From Endomicrobiales bacterium (GTDB lineage: Bacteria; Elusimicrobiota; Endomicrobiia; Endomicrobiales; JAFGGC01): DNA of 64,000 bases. The position numbers were made by a program, and so were the translations under genes. Under the pieces are notes generated by a model. The model was not told where the DNA came from. It worked only from the letters and a program-made list of their open reading frames with translations, and ran no database searches. Positions 35,991 to 48,700 of the stretch are shown here, one piece after another (within the stretch, counting starts at the first letter, position 1; the number at the start of each line of letters is the position of its first letter). The DNA is taken from contig JAFGGC010000001.1 in the NCBI GenBank assembly GCA_016930715.1, forward strand, positions 62,001-126,000. The letters are read 5' to 3'.

Positions 35991-36003
35991 GGACAGCGCC
36001 TAC
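35987..36003 (+). repeat. REP palindrome copy C
   Basis: GTAGGGACAGCGCCTAC, full 17 bases with arms GTAGG/CCTAC. It provides the TAG stop of the plus-strand gene (35988-35990) and, on the other strand, the TAG stop of the RAYT gene (36000-36002). Confidence 0.95.
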
Positions 36004-36671
36004 TTTTTTTTCTTCGGCCTTCCCATGACCGGGACCTGGAATGTGACCCCCAAATTTTTTTCTATTTTTTCCACGAACGCCCGCGATCCAAGAGGCCTGC
36101 CGTTACACGTATGCTTTTTTATCGCTTCCACTATACTGGATTCAGAATCAACATCAATAAAACCCCGCCATTCTTCGCTGCTCACGGGAATATGGTCAAA
36201 TAATTTGTTAAGAAAAAATCTGTCCGGTTCTTTTCCTATATGCACCGCTGCGCTCGACCATTGCCAGTCCCACGGTTTTTCAACAAGATTCGCTTTTACC
36301 GGGTTTCTCTCTATATAACGGGCCGCCTCCATTAAATGTTGTTCGTCAAGGATGCACGAATAGAACCTGCCCTGCCATAAATGCCCGCTGATATCGTGTT
36401 TTCGATTTTTATACTGAGAATACCTCATATGCGCCATATTAAAAACCATTGCCAGAGAATTTTCCTGACGCGGGACAGCAATAAAATGCACGTGATTATC
36501 CATAAGACAATAGGCCAAAATCGAAAGTTCGTATTTTCGGCTGTATTCTTTTATCCACGCAAGGTATCGATTTCGCTCGGTATCTGCGCTAAAAACTTCC
36601 TGCCGATAATTCCCCCTTTGGGTTACGTGATGAGGCAACCCAACGCCGACGACTCTCGCAATTCTTACCAT
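36000..36671 (-). CDS. REP-associated tyrosine transposase (RAYT, Y1/IS200-like HUH family)
   Basis: A 223-residue protein. The HUH metal-binding motif is N-H60-V-H62-F-I, and the candidate catalytic Tyr is Y119 in A-R-Y-I-E-R-N-P-V-K-A. The N-terminal H-H-V-T-Q-R-G-N and G-H-L-W-Q-G-R-F-Y are typical of the Y1_Tnp family. The C-terminus is basic (G-R-P-K-K-K-K). The gene is enclosed by two inverted 17-bp palindromes, as RAYT genes are by their REPs. By family knowledge such enzymes cut and join REP hairpins in single-stranded DNA. All motifs needed for activity are present. Confidence 0.93.
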   Translation of the reverse strand: MVRIARVVGVGLPHHVTQRGNYRQEVFSADTERNRYLAWIKEYSRKYELSILAYCLMDNHVHFIAVPRQENSLAMVFNMAHMRYSQYKNRKHDISGHLWQGRFYSCILDEQHLMEAARYIERNPVKANLVEKPWDWQWSSAAVHIGKEPDRFFLNKLFDHIPVSSEEWRGFIDVDSESSIVEAIKKHTCNGRPLGSRAFVEKIEKNLGVTFQVPVMGRPKKKK

Positions 36672-36677
36672 TTTGTC

Positions 36678-36706
36678 ATTATATTAAAGTATGGCGAGTT
36701 AGTCAA
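36678..36706 (-). promoter_or_regulatory. Sigma70-type promoter of the RAYT gene, possibly leaderless
   Basis: Minus strand: TTGACT (36701-36706), 17-base spacer, TATAAT (36678-36683). Six bases (GACAAA) separate TATAAT from the ATG at 36671, so transcription should begin at or next to the start codon. Confidence 0.8.
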
Positions 36707-36710
36707 ATAA

Positions 36711-36727
36711 GTAGGCGCTGTCCCTAC
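36711..36727 (-). repeat. REP palindrome copy D
   Basis: GTAGGCGCTGTCCCTAC, a perfect inverted partner of copy C on the other side of the RAYT gene. It lies 2 bases beyond the stop codon of the giant gene (36730-36732). Confidence 0.95.
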
Positions 36728-36729
36728 TT

Positions 36730-39700
36730 TTAGGCGGCGCCGCGGATGGCGTTGACGAGGGAAGGAGCAACCACATTTTTGAATTTCCTCTTCAGTTTCT
36801 CCGGCGAGATGTCTATCTTCTTGTCGGCGTAGAGTTCCAAAATCCTCAGGAGTTCCGCGATGGCGACGGGCCTGCTCTCCGGAACACCGTCCATCGATTC
36901 GGACCACAGCATATTGATTGTCTTTTCCACGTCGTCACTGGTCTTATCCTTATCTTGTTCGAATTTCTCAAGAGCTTCAAGAACCTGGCCGTTCAACCTG
37001 CCTCCCGATTTCAATCCAACGTAACGATGATGCGACACCTCACCCGTTCTCTCCGTTCCGCCCGTCAGCATTTCGGCCTCCCTGACAAGCGACGCGTATA
37101 TATCCGCGTGTTTTTCGTTTTCGAACGGCATCTTTTCCGAAAGGGCCAGAACGGTTTCCTTTTCTACAAGGCCGCTGACAAAACCGGCGGCCGCCGCAAC
37201 GTGAATCAGGCGTTCTTCCGTTCCTTCGGCCGAATCGGCAAGCGACACCTGCCTGTTGAGCATGCCGCGAATCACCGACGTGCCGTCTGAAACCGGGATG
37301 TTCCTGATAGCCGCCCTCGCCCGGTCCGCAAAGCCGTCCGCGCCGGCGCCCGAGCGGTACGCGTTGAGCATCCATATCAGGTCCGTCCACGCGCCGTGAA
37401 TCCCCGAAAGATCGTCAACTTTTAGCTCTAATGCCACGGTACGCATCCTGTCGAACGCGCCCTGAGGCGTCGAGTAAACTTCGTTCCTCCTGATCCTAGC
37501 AAGGCGCGCAAGAAAAACGGATATCGTGAACCCCTCCCTGTTGGCGCGTTCAAGACTCAAAGACTCAAGATCAACGGTATTGAAACCCACCGCCGCGGCG
37601 TTCGGAGTCTTCATAAGGGATTCGAACCTTCTTATTAGCTGCCGCTGGGATATGAACTCTCCGGCAAGGTCCACCTGTACCCAGGAACCCCGGGGAATTA
37701 CCGAAGGTATCGAAGAAGCATCAGCGACTATCGAGCGCACGATCCCCCTCTTTTCCCACAGCGCGGAGCCTTCCGCATTTGACGGCAAAGCTACTATGAG
37801 GACTGATTCCGGATCGGCCCTGTTCATCTCCGAGCGAAGCTCCAGGACTTCCTTTATCGCATCCGAAGCTTTACCCTTTGAACCGGACGCGTCAAGGCGT
37901 ATGCCGGCAACGCCTTTCGAAAGAAGCGCCCGCGCCGTGCCCGTTATCGCCCTGATTCTCGCCGGGTCATCCGTTTTGAAATCAAGTATTATCCTGACTT
38001 TACTTTCACCTAAAACCAGTCCGGCAAGCTCTTGCAGAACGCCCGAAATGAACGAAGTATCCTTCAAGCCAAGAATGAACGTGTCAATGCCGGCCGAAGA
38101 ATGGTCTTTTATCGCGTTTACGACCCTGCCCGCTTCAATAGAATTGCCTATCTCGAACGACTCGAAAAGACCCGGGACGGCTCTCGCGTAATTCTGAGTC
38201 TGTCTCGTTTCAAGAGCTTCTTCGAAGGTCCCGATCCTGTCGGCCGCGGTCTTCCTGCGGTCTATCGTGGCGTCGAAATGCTTCATTGACCTTTCGTTTA
38301 CCGCGCTTCCCGAACCCGCGAGCACGAAAACCGTTCCGGCAAACGACGGGTCATCGGACAGAGAATCGTCCGACATTTTCGGGTGGCTGTTCGCGGACGA
38401 ACCCGAAATCTCGGCAAGGTCGAACCTGAAATCCTCGCCAAGGCCCAGCTCGTCTTTTGCCAGGGGGTTTTCCTGCATCCATTTCATCACGGCAAGCGGC
38501 ATTCTTGCGTTCCACAGGGTCTTGTCCACCCCGGCAACCGGCGACGCGCTTTCCGGCGAGAAAAGAACCATCCAGACACCGTCCGCTTTCTGCGCGGTTA
38601 CCTCAGCATAATACGTTCTTCCGCCGATATTGACATCGACCTTGCCGCAGCCCATTCCGCCGTCGGCTATGTCGCGGCTCAAGTTCACGGCCGTTCTTTC
38701 ATAGGACGGCACCTCGGGCAGAGGGGCCACAACGAAGACATTCGCGCCCTCGACCGCCTTGGACGTGAAGCGGCCTTTCCGGTACGCTTCAAAACTCCCC
38801 GGTACAACGGCGATGTTTCTGCCACTTAGCTTTTCGGACACTATCCTGCGAGCGGCCGTTCTTTCCGCAGCCGGCCTTGTCAGCGCAAGCTCTTGGGCCG
38901 GAACCCCCGTGACTATTTTTCTCGGGTCAACGGTATTTACGTTCGAAACGGCGGCTCTCAGGCTCCGGTCTGGCGGAGCGGTTGTCCGGCCAATTCCGAG
39001 GTATCTTTCGACGAACGGCGCGTCCTGGTCAAGGTATTCAAGCGCCACGAGACGGCAGCCGTCGAGCAGGTGAACCATGCCGCCCAACGTTATCAGAAGC
39101 GAGTCCCTCAGGGCGGCTCCCGCGCTTTCGTCTTTTATCTTTTCCCTCTCTTTTCGAAGCTCCTCCGCGGTCCTTTCTTGCCTCAGATACCAGTCCCTGG
39201 GCAGGAGGTTGTCAGAGGGCCTCACCGACGCCCACGCGCCGTCGTTTGCAAGCCGCCCCCTGCCGCCGCTGAAAGCGCTGATGAAACCGTGCATCGGGCC
39301 CCTGAAAACGAAAGGCCTGTGGGTGTGGCCGAAAAAGACGGAAATCACTTCGTTCTCGACACCCCGTTCATCCGTGTACCATTCAAGCATTTTCTCCACG
39401 GCGGACATCCTCGGCGAATAGGTCCTCGGCTCGTTCAGTTCCCTGTTGGGAGAAACGAAATCCATCACGTCGTCCACTCTTCTCATCAGCCAGTATTCCG
39501 CGTTGCCCCATACCTTTCCCGCCCGGCCGATGAGCCAGACCGCCGGCGCCGCTATGGGGTTCTTGTTGGATATCGAATCGGCTATGTGGCCGTGCTCGAA
39601 ATATATGCCGCGCTGTATGTCGAAATAGTACCTGACGACTTCGCAGTTGAGCTCGTTCTGGACCACGGCGTTGAGGTTCTGCCGGGCGTTTCTCAGCATC

Positions 39701-42700
39701 CTGTAGAGGCGCTGTTCGGCGTATGGCCTTGCGAATTTTAAAATGCCTTCGTCAACGTAGAAAACGTTGGCGTCCCTGTCGTAAACCACCCTGTTGTCAA
39801 AACCCGACGAAAGGATTATCTTCGCCCCTTCGGGGATGTCTTTATCCTTCGGCCTGACGTCTTTGCTTCCGACGAGATTTTTAAGCGCGTCCGCCTTGCC
39901 TCCGGACGTGACAACGTTTTCCCTCGCTACTTCCAAGTTTTCCCTGAGCGTGCCTTCAAGGAAGTCCTCGTGTATCGCTTCGTCGTGGTTGCCGGCGACG
40001 TATATGACCCTCCTGCACTGCCTCACCTTTTCGAACAGGAGCGCGTGCGCCCTTTTCGTGTTTCCGAACGTCTCCTGCCATAGGTCCACGAAGTCGCCGT
40101 TCAAAATGACCAGCGAGCGGTTGGCTATGGCCCTGTCGAAAAGCCGCAGAAGCTCGCCTTCCTTCTCGCCGCCGAACTTGTAAGGCGAGCCGGCGTGGAC
40201 GTCGGACAGGTTGAGTATTGACATAAAATTCTCGATGAACGCGCGCAGTTTATCCCTTGAGGTTTCGTCGGTCTTCCGGGAGTTTATGACGATATCTTCT
40301 TTCGTGAAGGTTATCATAGCATCACCGAGTTTTTCCAGCTCCTCCGCGCGGAACCTGTTTAGGTCGTCTATCAGGTATCCCGCTTCCCTCTGGTCCATCA
40401 CGCCCGATACCGCGACGAAATTACCAGAACCCGCCCTGCCTGATGCGAAGGACCCGTTAAAACCCGGCTTCGGCAGCCTGCCGTTAAAGAAAGGAACTTT
40501 TTCAAGCGGCTTGATGCAGGTGCTTCTCGTTTCGGCCTCCAATTTGAGGCGCTCTATGTTTATCCGGGCTTTTTTGAGCATCATCCCGGCTTTTTCCCTC
40601 AGGTCTGGCCTGAGCTTCATCTTTTCGCCATCGAACACCTCAACCCCCTCATCGGTTATCCCGATGAAAAGGTTTTTCTTCACCGCATCCTTCCAAAGAA
40701 GGCCCGATGCCACGAAAACCCTGACGTATTCCCTCAAAAGCTCCTTGTCGGCACCCGACACACCGAAATAAGTCGGCTTCCCAAGCCTGATTTGTTGGGT
40801 ATACAGCGCGTTTTGTCCCGCCTTGGCAAGCCACGCTCTCGCGAGCTTCGATTCCGGCGGTATGTCTTTCAGCATAAACGCGAGCGGCTTTGTTTCATCC
40901 TTCGAAACCGCGATATGCTCGGTGTGGGTCAGAACATCCGTTCCTATCGCGAGCTCCACGTCCCTGCCCGCGGCGAGCCTTGCCAGCGCCTCGAAACCTA
41001 AGAAAACGCCGGGCCGCTGCCCTGCCAATACCGCAACGTTGTAGTCCTCGTGGGCAGCAGCAACAAAAAATACTATCATCGCGGCCGTCGCAGCTATCAA
41101 AGGAAGAAATACCGAGGCCTCGACAGCCGTGCCTAGATAAAAAGACACGGCTCCAAGAACGGCAAGCGGATACATCAATAGGAAAGGAAGGGCAAGAGGA
41201 ACGGAAAGAACGAGGCGGGCGGCAAAATCGCGGAGGTCCTGCGCAAAACCGCTCCAACTCCACCCGCCGTGCGTCGAGCGGTATATCCACTTTACTATCG
41301 TGTGGGATATGGCAAAACCCATCGTCGCCCAGCCGAGGCCTATCGCGAACGACGAAATTATCCCCACACCCGAGAATATCAGAACAACCGGTATCACGAC
41401 CACGCCGGCAAGCTGGAAAACGGCGGTCTCCCACCTCGGGGCGGTCTTCGTAACGTACCTTTCGTAAGCCGCCCTGTCCTTGAACCACTCGGCGCCGACC
41501 GCAAGGGGCTTTGGTTCCCCGGCCGACAGCCGCAAAACTTCTTTCTGCCATCCCAGGTTCCGCGTTATCTCGCTCCATTTCAAGGCGCCGGGGTTGGCCT
41601 GGTCAACTAGCTCCGGTAAAGCGAACTTGAGAAGCGCCGCGGGGCTGCCCGAATTTTCAAGATAAGGCCTCTTGTTGTCCATCAAACCTTTTAAACCGCC
41701 GGCTTCATCAAAAAACACCGTCTGGCCGTCAAAATACCTGTCCGTGTCTTTGGGCCGGTAGTTGATCACATACTTTCGGTAGAGCCCGGCCATCTTTTTG
41801 ACGTCGCCCGCTTCCCTAGCTGCTTTGAATCCCGGGACCGTGTCAAGAACGACAAATATCATGTTCTTCGCGTTGGCCGGGTTAGCCCAGAAATCGTGAG
41901 GGAACCGTATATTGCCTTTTCTCTTTGCTTTGAACCAGACCCCGGCCTCTTCATAAGTCAGCCCGCGCGCTATCGCCTTTTTTACGCGCCTGTCGTATTG
42001 CCACCGGGCCTCCGATTTTTCCCTGGGTATGCCCGGTATTTCCGAACCGGCGCGTCTTAGGCTCAGCGCCGAATCGGCCGTTGTTCCTGAGCCGAAGAAA
42101 AGGTTGTAAATTGAATGCGTTATTCCATGGGATACATATATTGCGATTACGATGGGTATTACTGCGTGGGTAAGCATTCCGGCTACTACTGCGGAGGCGA
42201 TCATTGATACCCATATGACCGCAGCACCCGTGCCCCGGAATTTATTCAAACCGCCCTTGCCCATAATAAGAAGTATGGTGTGGGCGATTATGTCGTAGAA
42301 GTTGAGTATTGGCAGCCACGGCACCAGCACAAGCTCGGTCCAGCGGTCCTGGCGCGCCTGACTCAAGTTCTTGAAATACGGCAGTTTGCCCCAGACCGCC
42401 CGCCCGAACCGGTAGGAACCATCGACAGTCAGCCCCTGACCCGCAGGCCTACTGACCGAGCGGCCGGAACCGCGCCCGGTGGCAACCGATAAGTAGGCGC
42501 TGTCCCTACTTTTCAGATCTTCGGTGAAAATGCCGTATATGAATGCGGCGGCCGCGTGCCCCGAAGCGGCGTGTATCCTTTCCTCAAGTCTCCTGACGAC
42601 GCCGTCGGCCCTTTCCGCCAGAGCTTGGCTGTCCGCAGCCGATACCGCATCGGCTAAGCTGTCGGCGTCGAACCTCGAAGCGACACCCGCGCTTATTAAC

Positions 42701-45700
42701 TGCTTAAGGATTTCCCTGTTGTACAGCCATCCTTCCATACGCGAGCCAACGTCGCAGTAAAGAATGGGAAGACCGTGCACGGCGGGCTCGACAACGTTCC
42801 TGTCTTCGCCCATTACCGCGGCTTTGACGTTCGTAAGTCCGTAAAGATGAAGAAGTTCGCCGGAACTCGTAACGATTAGGAATCTTTTTTCACCAGCGTC
42901 CGGGAACCGCATCCCGGTCATCCTGCCCCCCTCGCCCCTTGTCGCCGTGTCCTTTCGGTCAAACCTGTAAAGCTCGACATCCCCGCTTCTCAATGCAACA
43001 ATCACAAGAGGGGTTTCTTCTATGGGTTTCCCGCCCCATAGTTCTCCGTAAACGTCCATGAAATAATCAAGGTTCTGCTGGTTGGGCGAAGCAAGTATTA
43101 TGACGTCTCTTTGCCCGGCGTTTATCTCGCGCTCGAATTTCAGCGTCCTGTCCGTGTCCACGGCTTCCCTTACGGCGTACTTGAAGGGCACATAGTGGAA
43201 CTCGAACTGCCTGCCTGACATTAAAAGAGTTTTCATGTCCGTGAACCTCACGGTTATACCGTCATAGGCGTCCGGGCCGCGGTAATACTCAATTGCGTAT
43301 CCCCTGAAAGCGGGCTCGACCATCGTCTGGTCGGCTTCCCTTACATGGGCTATGACTACATCATCCGCGCCAAGACCGAAAGATTTTATAAGCCCCTTTG
43401 CCGCGGCGATGGCGGACGCTTCGTGTATTATGAAAACTATTTTTTGGCCCCGGATCTCGCATATGTCCCTAAGGACCTCCTGCGGGCCGTAGAGCCCGCC
43501 TGTTATGCCGTAGTAACGCATGGCAAGAAGCTGGATGAACTCCGGTTTTCTGCGCGACGAATCCCCCGCGGCCGGTTCGGCGGACTCGGCAATGGCAAGG
43601 AGCACGCCCCTGTGTTCGGGAAGGAAAAGCTCATCGAGCGGGCCCCGCGGGAGGTCCGCAAGATTCATGCTCCTGAAGGTGTCGAACGATCTCAGAAACG
43701 CTATGACCGTTTCCGAGGCCCGGCGGGGGTCTTCAGTCATCGCAATAGCGTTTATCAGCCCGTGTATCCTGCGCTCTTCCAGCATGTCGGGAAGCTTTCT
43801 GAAAATCCTTAATATGCCTTCGATATCGACCTCGTTCACTTTCCGGAAGTTGCCGTTGATGTCGGCCGTCCGGAGTATCAGGTCCTCCGCCGTTCCGTTC
43901 AGGTTCAGCCGCCCGAGCCGTTTTTCAAGCTCCGAGCGAGCGCCGTCTTCCGCCGCCCTGTAGCTTCCTGCCGACGGGAACGGCCCCGGAATGAAACCGT
44001 CAACGGCAAGAAGCAGAACTCTTTCTCTTAAAGCCTTAGGGAAAGCGGAAATCATCCTGTTGAAAGCGAGAGGCGACACTCTCTTTGTCACGACAGCCCT
44101 GTTGTGCCGCGAGTGCAGTTCCGCGACGCGGTTGTAAAAATGAGGGGCGGCCAGAATTGCCGCCATAAAACCCGCGGCTCCAACGATGAACACAAGAAGA
44201 TTGGGAGTGTCCGCGGAAACCGCGGCCAGGTACGCGGACCAGAACACAAGAAACGCGGGAATGACAAGAAGTGCGGAAAGAGGAACTGAAAGAATTACCC
44301 TCGAAATCAAATCCCCGGCATCCTCCGCGGGACGGATTATCCTTTCGTCGGACGTCCAGCGCCTTGATATTTCCCACATCAGCGCCTTGTACCTTAGATG
44401 CCTTTCGGATTCTTTTGAATCCGACGCGGTCACGTGGTATATCATTTCGGTAAAGACGTTTGCCCCGGAGTCCCTGCCCAGCGTGCCGCAAAAGGCCTTC
44501 AGAAGCGGGTTGCCTGGCCCGGGGTTCAAATCCTCAATTTCCGAACCGTACATCGAATGTATCACTTTAGGTCCGGTCTTTCCTCTGTAAAGGTCCTCGA
44601 ATTCCTTTTCAAGCTCGTCAACGTCCATCCCAGCGACATTTCTGTAGTATTTCTCTTCGTTTTCTCCAACGCTTTGTTCCTGCGGATGGGGAATTTGCAC
44701 CAGGTACCTGCTGAAATCGATTTTCCGCCACACGTCTTCAAAACCTTCGCCGCCCGTCGCCGGGATGATGCCTTTGACCCTCATTTTTATCCTGACCGCC
44801 CATTCCGTCACGGTGTGCGCCAGCGCGAAACCCGCGGTCGCCCATAGAATACCAGCCGCGAAAGACGCGATGAACCCGGCGCCGAGGGCATACAAAACAA
44901 CGGGCATAAAAACCATTCCGCCGAACTGGAAAATGAGCGTTTCCCTTCGCGGCGCGGTCTTGAGCACGTACTCCCAGAATCCGGGCGATTTTATCATGTA
45001 TTTATCGCGTGAAACATCGACTCCCAGCGCGAGAGGGGGTTTTCCTTTAGTATCAAAATCTTCAGTGAAGTCGTCGGCCCCGGCAGGTCCGGGTTCAGTT
45101 GCGGGTACGGGTGCGGGTTCTGCGGGTTTAGCGGGCAATTTCCCCCTGTCCGCGACAGACTCCCAGTCAAAATCTGTCGCTCCGCGTATCTCATCGCCTT
45201 CCGCCATATCGTGAAAAACCGTCATTACCACCCCGAGGTCGCCGTTCTTCTGTATGCTTTCAAAACCGGGGATTTCAGGCGCGTTATGGTACAGCCATTT
45301 GGAGAACGACCTCGCGAACCAGTCCCTGTGGTACGGGGTCTTGTCGTTTCGGCACGCGGCGGTTATGGCCTCGGCAAGGCGCGATTTCTCTTCTTTTGAA
45401 AGGACCCTGTCCCACACGTGGAGGCCGACAAGATAGGCGAACTTCTGGGGCACGTACACGCTCTTGACGGACGTAAAATCAAAACCCCTCAAATACCTCT
45501 CGTCCTTCATCCTCGTGACGACTTCCGCCATGACCTGCGCGAGTTTCTTGCCTATCACGCCGTCCTGGACCGCGCCGAGTATTCTTTCGGGGTCGTCGGC
45601 TTTTCTTACAAGCTCGGCAATGTCTTTCGCGAATTCCAGGTCCTTGATTCTCCCGTCTTCTACGCCTCTCACGATCCTTACAAGGCAATCGTTCCTCGTT

Positions 45701-48700
45701 TCCGTGACGGTCCGCGCGGGAAGCGCCGGCTTGTCTTTTCTGGTGAAATCTATATCGAATCCATCCTCCCGGACAGCCGCTTCAGGCGCTGCTGCGGGTT
45801 TCTCCTGCTGCCGCACTGACGCGAAAAACGCGTCTAGCACGGCGTCCACGTTCTCGTCGGTTATCTCGACGCCCTTTCGTGATTCCTTGTCCCCCGCAAC
45901 CAGCTCCGCCGGGGTTCCCCAGTATTTCACGTCCCACCAGGCGTGGAACCACAGGTTAAGCTTGACCCCTGCCGCGGCCGCGGCAACGACAAGCGCGATA
46001 CCTCTTACCATGTCGAGGCCGCCCACGCCGAAAAGGGCGAACACGACCGCCAGGACCGCCGGGCCGTAGGTCAATGCCGTGAGCCTTGCTATACCCTTCT
46101 GCCTTTCCCGCGCGCCTTCCGGCCTTGCGTGGCGGCGGGCGAACCTGAACGGGTTGAGCGACGACAGGAATTCCTTCCTCGCGAGCTCCCCGGACACTAT
46201 CCTTCTTATATCGGCGTCGGTTTTCCCCTGTTCCTTCAACTCCGCGGCGCGGCGGCTTGCGTATTCCTCGTTCTCGGGAAGTACCATCATCCCGGAGGCG
46301 CCGTTTATGCCCTCTATTCTCCCCTTTATGAACTTCTGCAGGCCCTTCATCACCTCGACCATCCTGTCAATGTCGGAATCTGACATGTTGAAGGGTTCTT
46401 TCCTGAGCTCCGGGCGCTTGTTGTTGATGAAATGGAAAAGGGCGTTCTCGTCGGCGAGCGCCCCCTTCATTATCCGCTTCCCGCCCTCGGTAAGGTAGAA
46501 GGCCGGGTTCTTCCTGTACCAGAACTGGTACGCCATGTCGGTTATGCCGTCGGAATCGGTGTACTTGTAGTTCGGGTCCTTGAGCGCGTTTATCCTGTCT
46601 TCAAGGGTGAGATCGGTGTCAAAAAAGATGTTCTTCCCGGCGGCGCGCGAATTATCCGCCTTGACGCTGAATATCCTCTGCGGGTCAAATACCGCCGTAA
46701 AACCGTCGGCGTCGTGGAGCAGGCGCGCCTCGTAGTATTTCTCGTGGACCGCGGTCGGGCCGCCGGCGTTCACCTTTATGTGCGCAAGCTCTATTTCAGC
46801 GACCTTTTTAATGAATTCTGGGTCCAGGCCGGATGTTTTAAGAAGGCTCTCGGTCCAAAAAACCGAGTTCTTCTGGTGACGCACGCCATAAACCACGTAC
46901 GATATATCGTGCATGAGAACGGCGAACACCAGCGCTTTCAAGTCAACGGATCTTGCCGCGGCGGCCCCGTCACTTTCTATTATCCGGAAACACCATGATA
47001 ATACGTCCAGGGAATGAGAAAACCCGTGATCGAGCGCCATCCCGATATCACGGAAGTAGCACTCGAACATGTAGCCGGGCATTGCCCTGTTCAATACAAC
47101 CAGCCCCCCCGCCATCAAATGCAAGAAGTCGCTTTCAGCCCCGAAAAGCTCGTTGGCCTTGTCGTTTAAATTGTGAATCTTGTTCTTGGTCCTGTTGTAA
47201 GCGTCTGTCATTTCCGGGGTGCCGAGGATCGTCTCTCTGATGTCCGCAGAAACACGCGAGCTCCGCCTTGCGACGAGCATTTCAAACATCAGCCTCTCGT
47301 TCCCCGCGGTATCGCCGGGCGTCGTTCTCCTCGGGTCAACTAGATCCATAAACTCCCTTGCCATTCTGCCTTCGTCCAGCTCGCTCCTTGACGATTCCCC
47401 GGCCGGGAGACCGATTATCCTGTCTATGTCCAGGACTTCTCTATCCGTCCCAGCGTCCATGAAACGCCTTATGAATCCCCGAGCTTCTATATCCGCGCAG
47501 TCATTAGTTTCCGCGAAGTGAAGCACCTTTTCAAGCCGCTCGAAGTACCCTGTTCCGGTCAGCTCCCTGAATGCTTCTACCTTCCTGCGCAGCAGTTTCT
47601 GGCTGGCGCCGGGAAACACCATGGCGAATATATTGAGCGTGTTGGGCAGGTCTATCTCGTTGGCGAACTCCCGCCTCAAGGTGGTCATCAGCGTGGCGGC
47701 GAGCAGCCTCTGTATAGTTCCCCTGGGATGCCCGTTGAAAAGTTCGCGCACGAACCCGGTGAGTTCCCGGACGGGAGCCTCTGCCTTGTCCCAGTCGCCT
47801 CGAGCGCATATATCCCTGAATTCGCCGATGTATTTTCTGATGCGTGCGACCGCTTCCTTTATGTCCGTTTCCCCGCTTACTACGAGCTCCGCCGGGGTTC
47901 CCCAGTATTTCACGTCCCACCACGTATGGAACCCGATATTGAGAACTGACCCGGCCCAGAACGAGGCAACGGCAAGGGCCGCGCCCGCCGCTATGGACCC
48001 GGCCCCGTGGCCGAGGAAAATCTGCGAAACAACCGCGGCAAGCACCGCGGGACCGTAAGTGAGCGCCGTAAGAAGGGATATCCCCACGGCCCGCATTACC
48101 CGGCCTTCCTTATCCGGATGAGCGCGGTAGAACTTGACGGGGTTGAGCGAGTCAAGGAACTCCCTTTCGGCCAACTCGCGGGACATTATCCGTCTTATCT
48201 GTTCAGGCGCCAACCCCTGGGTGGTAAGATCCTTTGCCCTTTGCTCAACATAATCTCTGTTTTTCGGCAAAACCAGCAGAGCCGCGGCGCGGTCTGTAAA
48301 AGCGCTTTCGGAAGCCTCTTCCATCGCAAGGCGCGCCAACGCGTCCGGCCGCGGGTTGTACCTCATCATAAACTGCGCTGTCTTGTGACCGATATCGCCG
48401 ATCTCGGTGCCTTCGCCGCCTATCGCGCCGACGGAATCAAAATATCTTGTTAAATCCGCGTATGTGTCGACACCGTAGTCGGATGAGTAGAAATGCTCGT
48501 CCACGTAGAGACCGCCGGGCCTGAGCCTTTCAAATAATTCGCGCGGTATCGGGTCGACGCTCATTATGGTGCAGGCCTTGAAATAAATCAAATCCGCCGT
48601 TTTCGGCAGGCAGGGCAGCATAGAGTAATCCGTTGCATCGGCCTGAACATAAACAACCGAGCGCTGAATGCCTTTCTGGTCCTTGAACGAAAGCCTGTAA

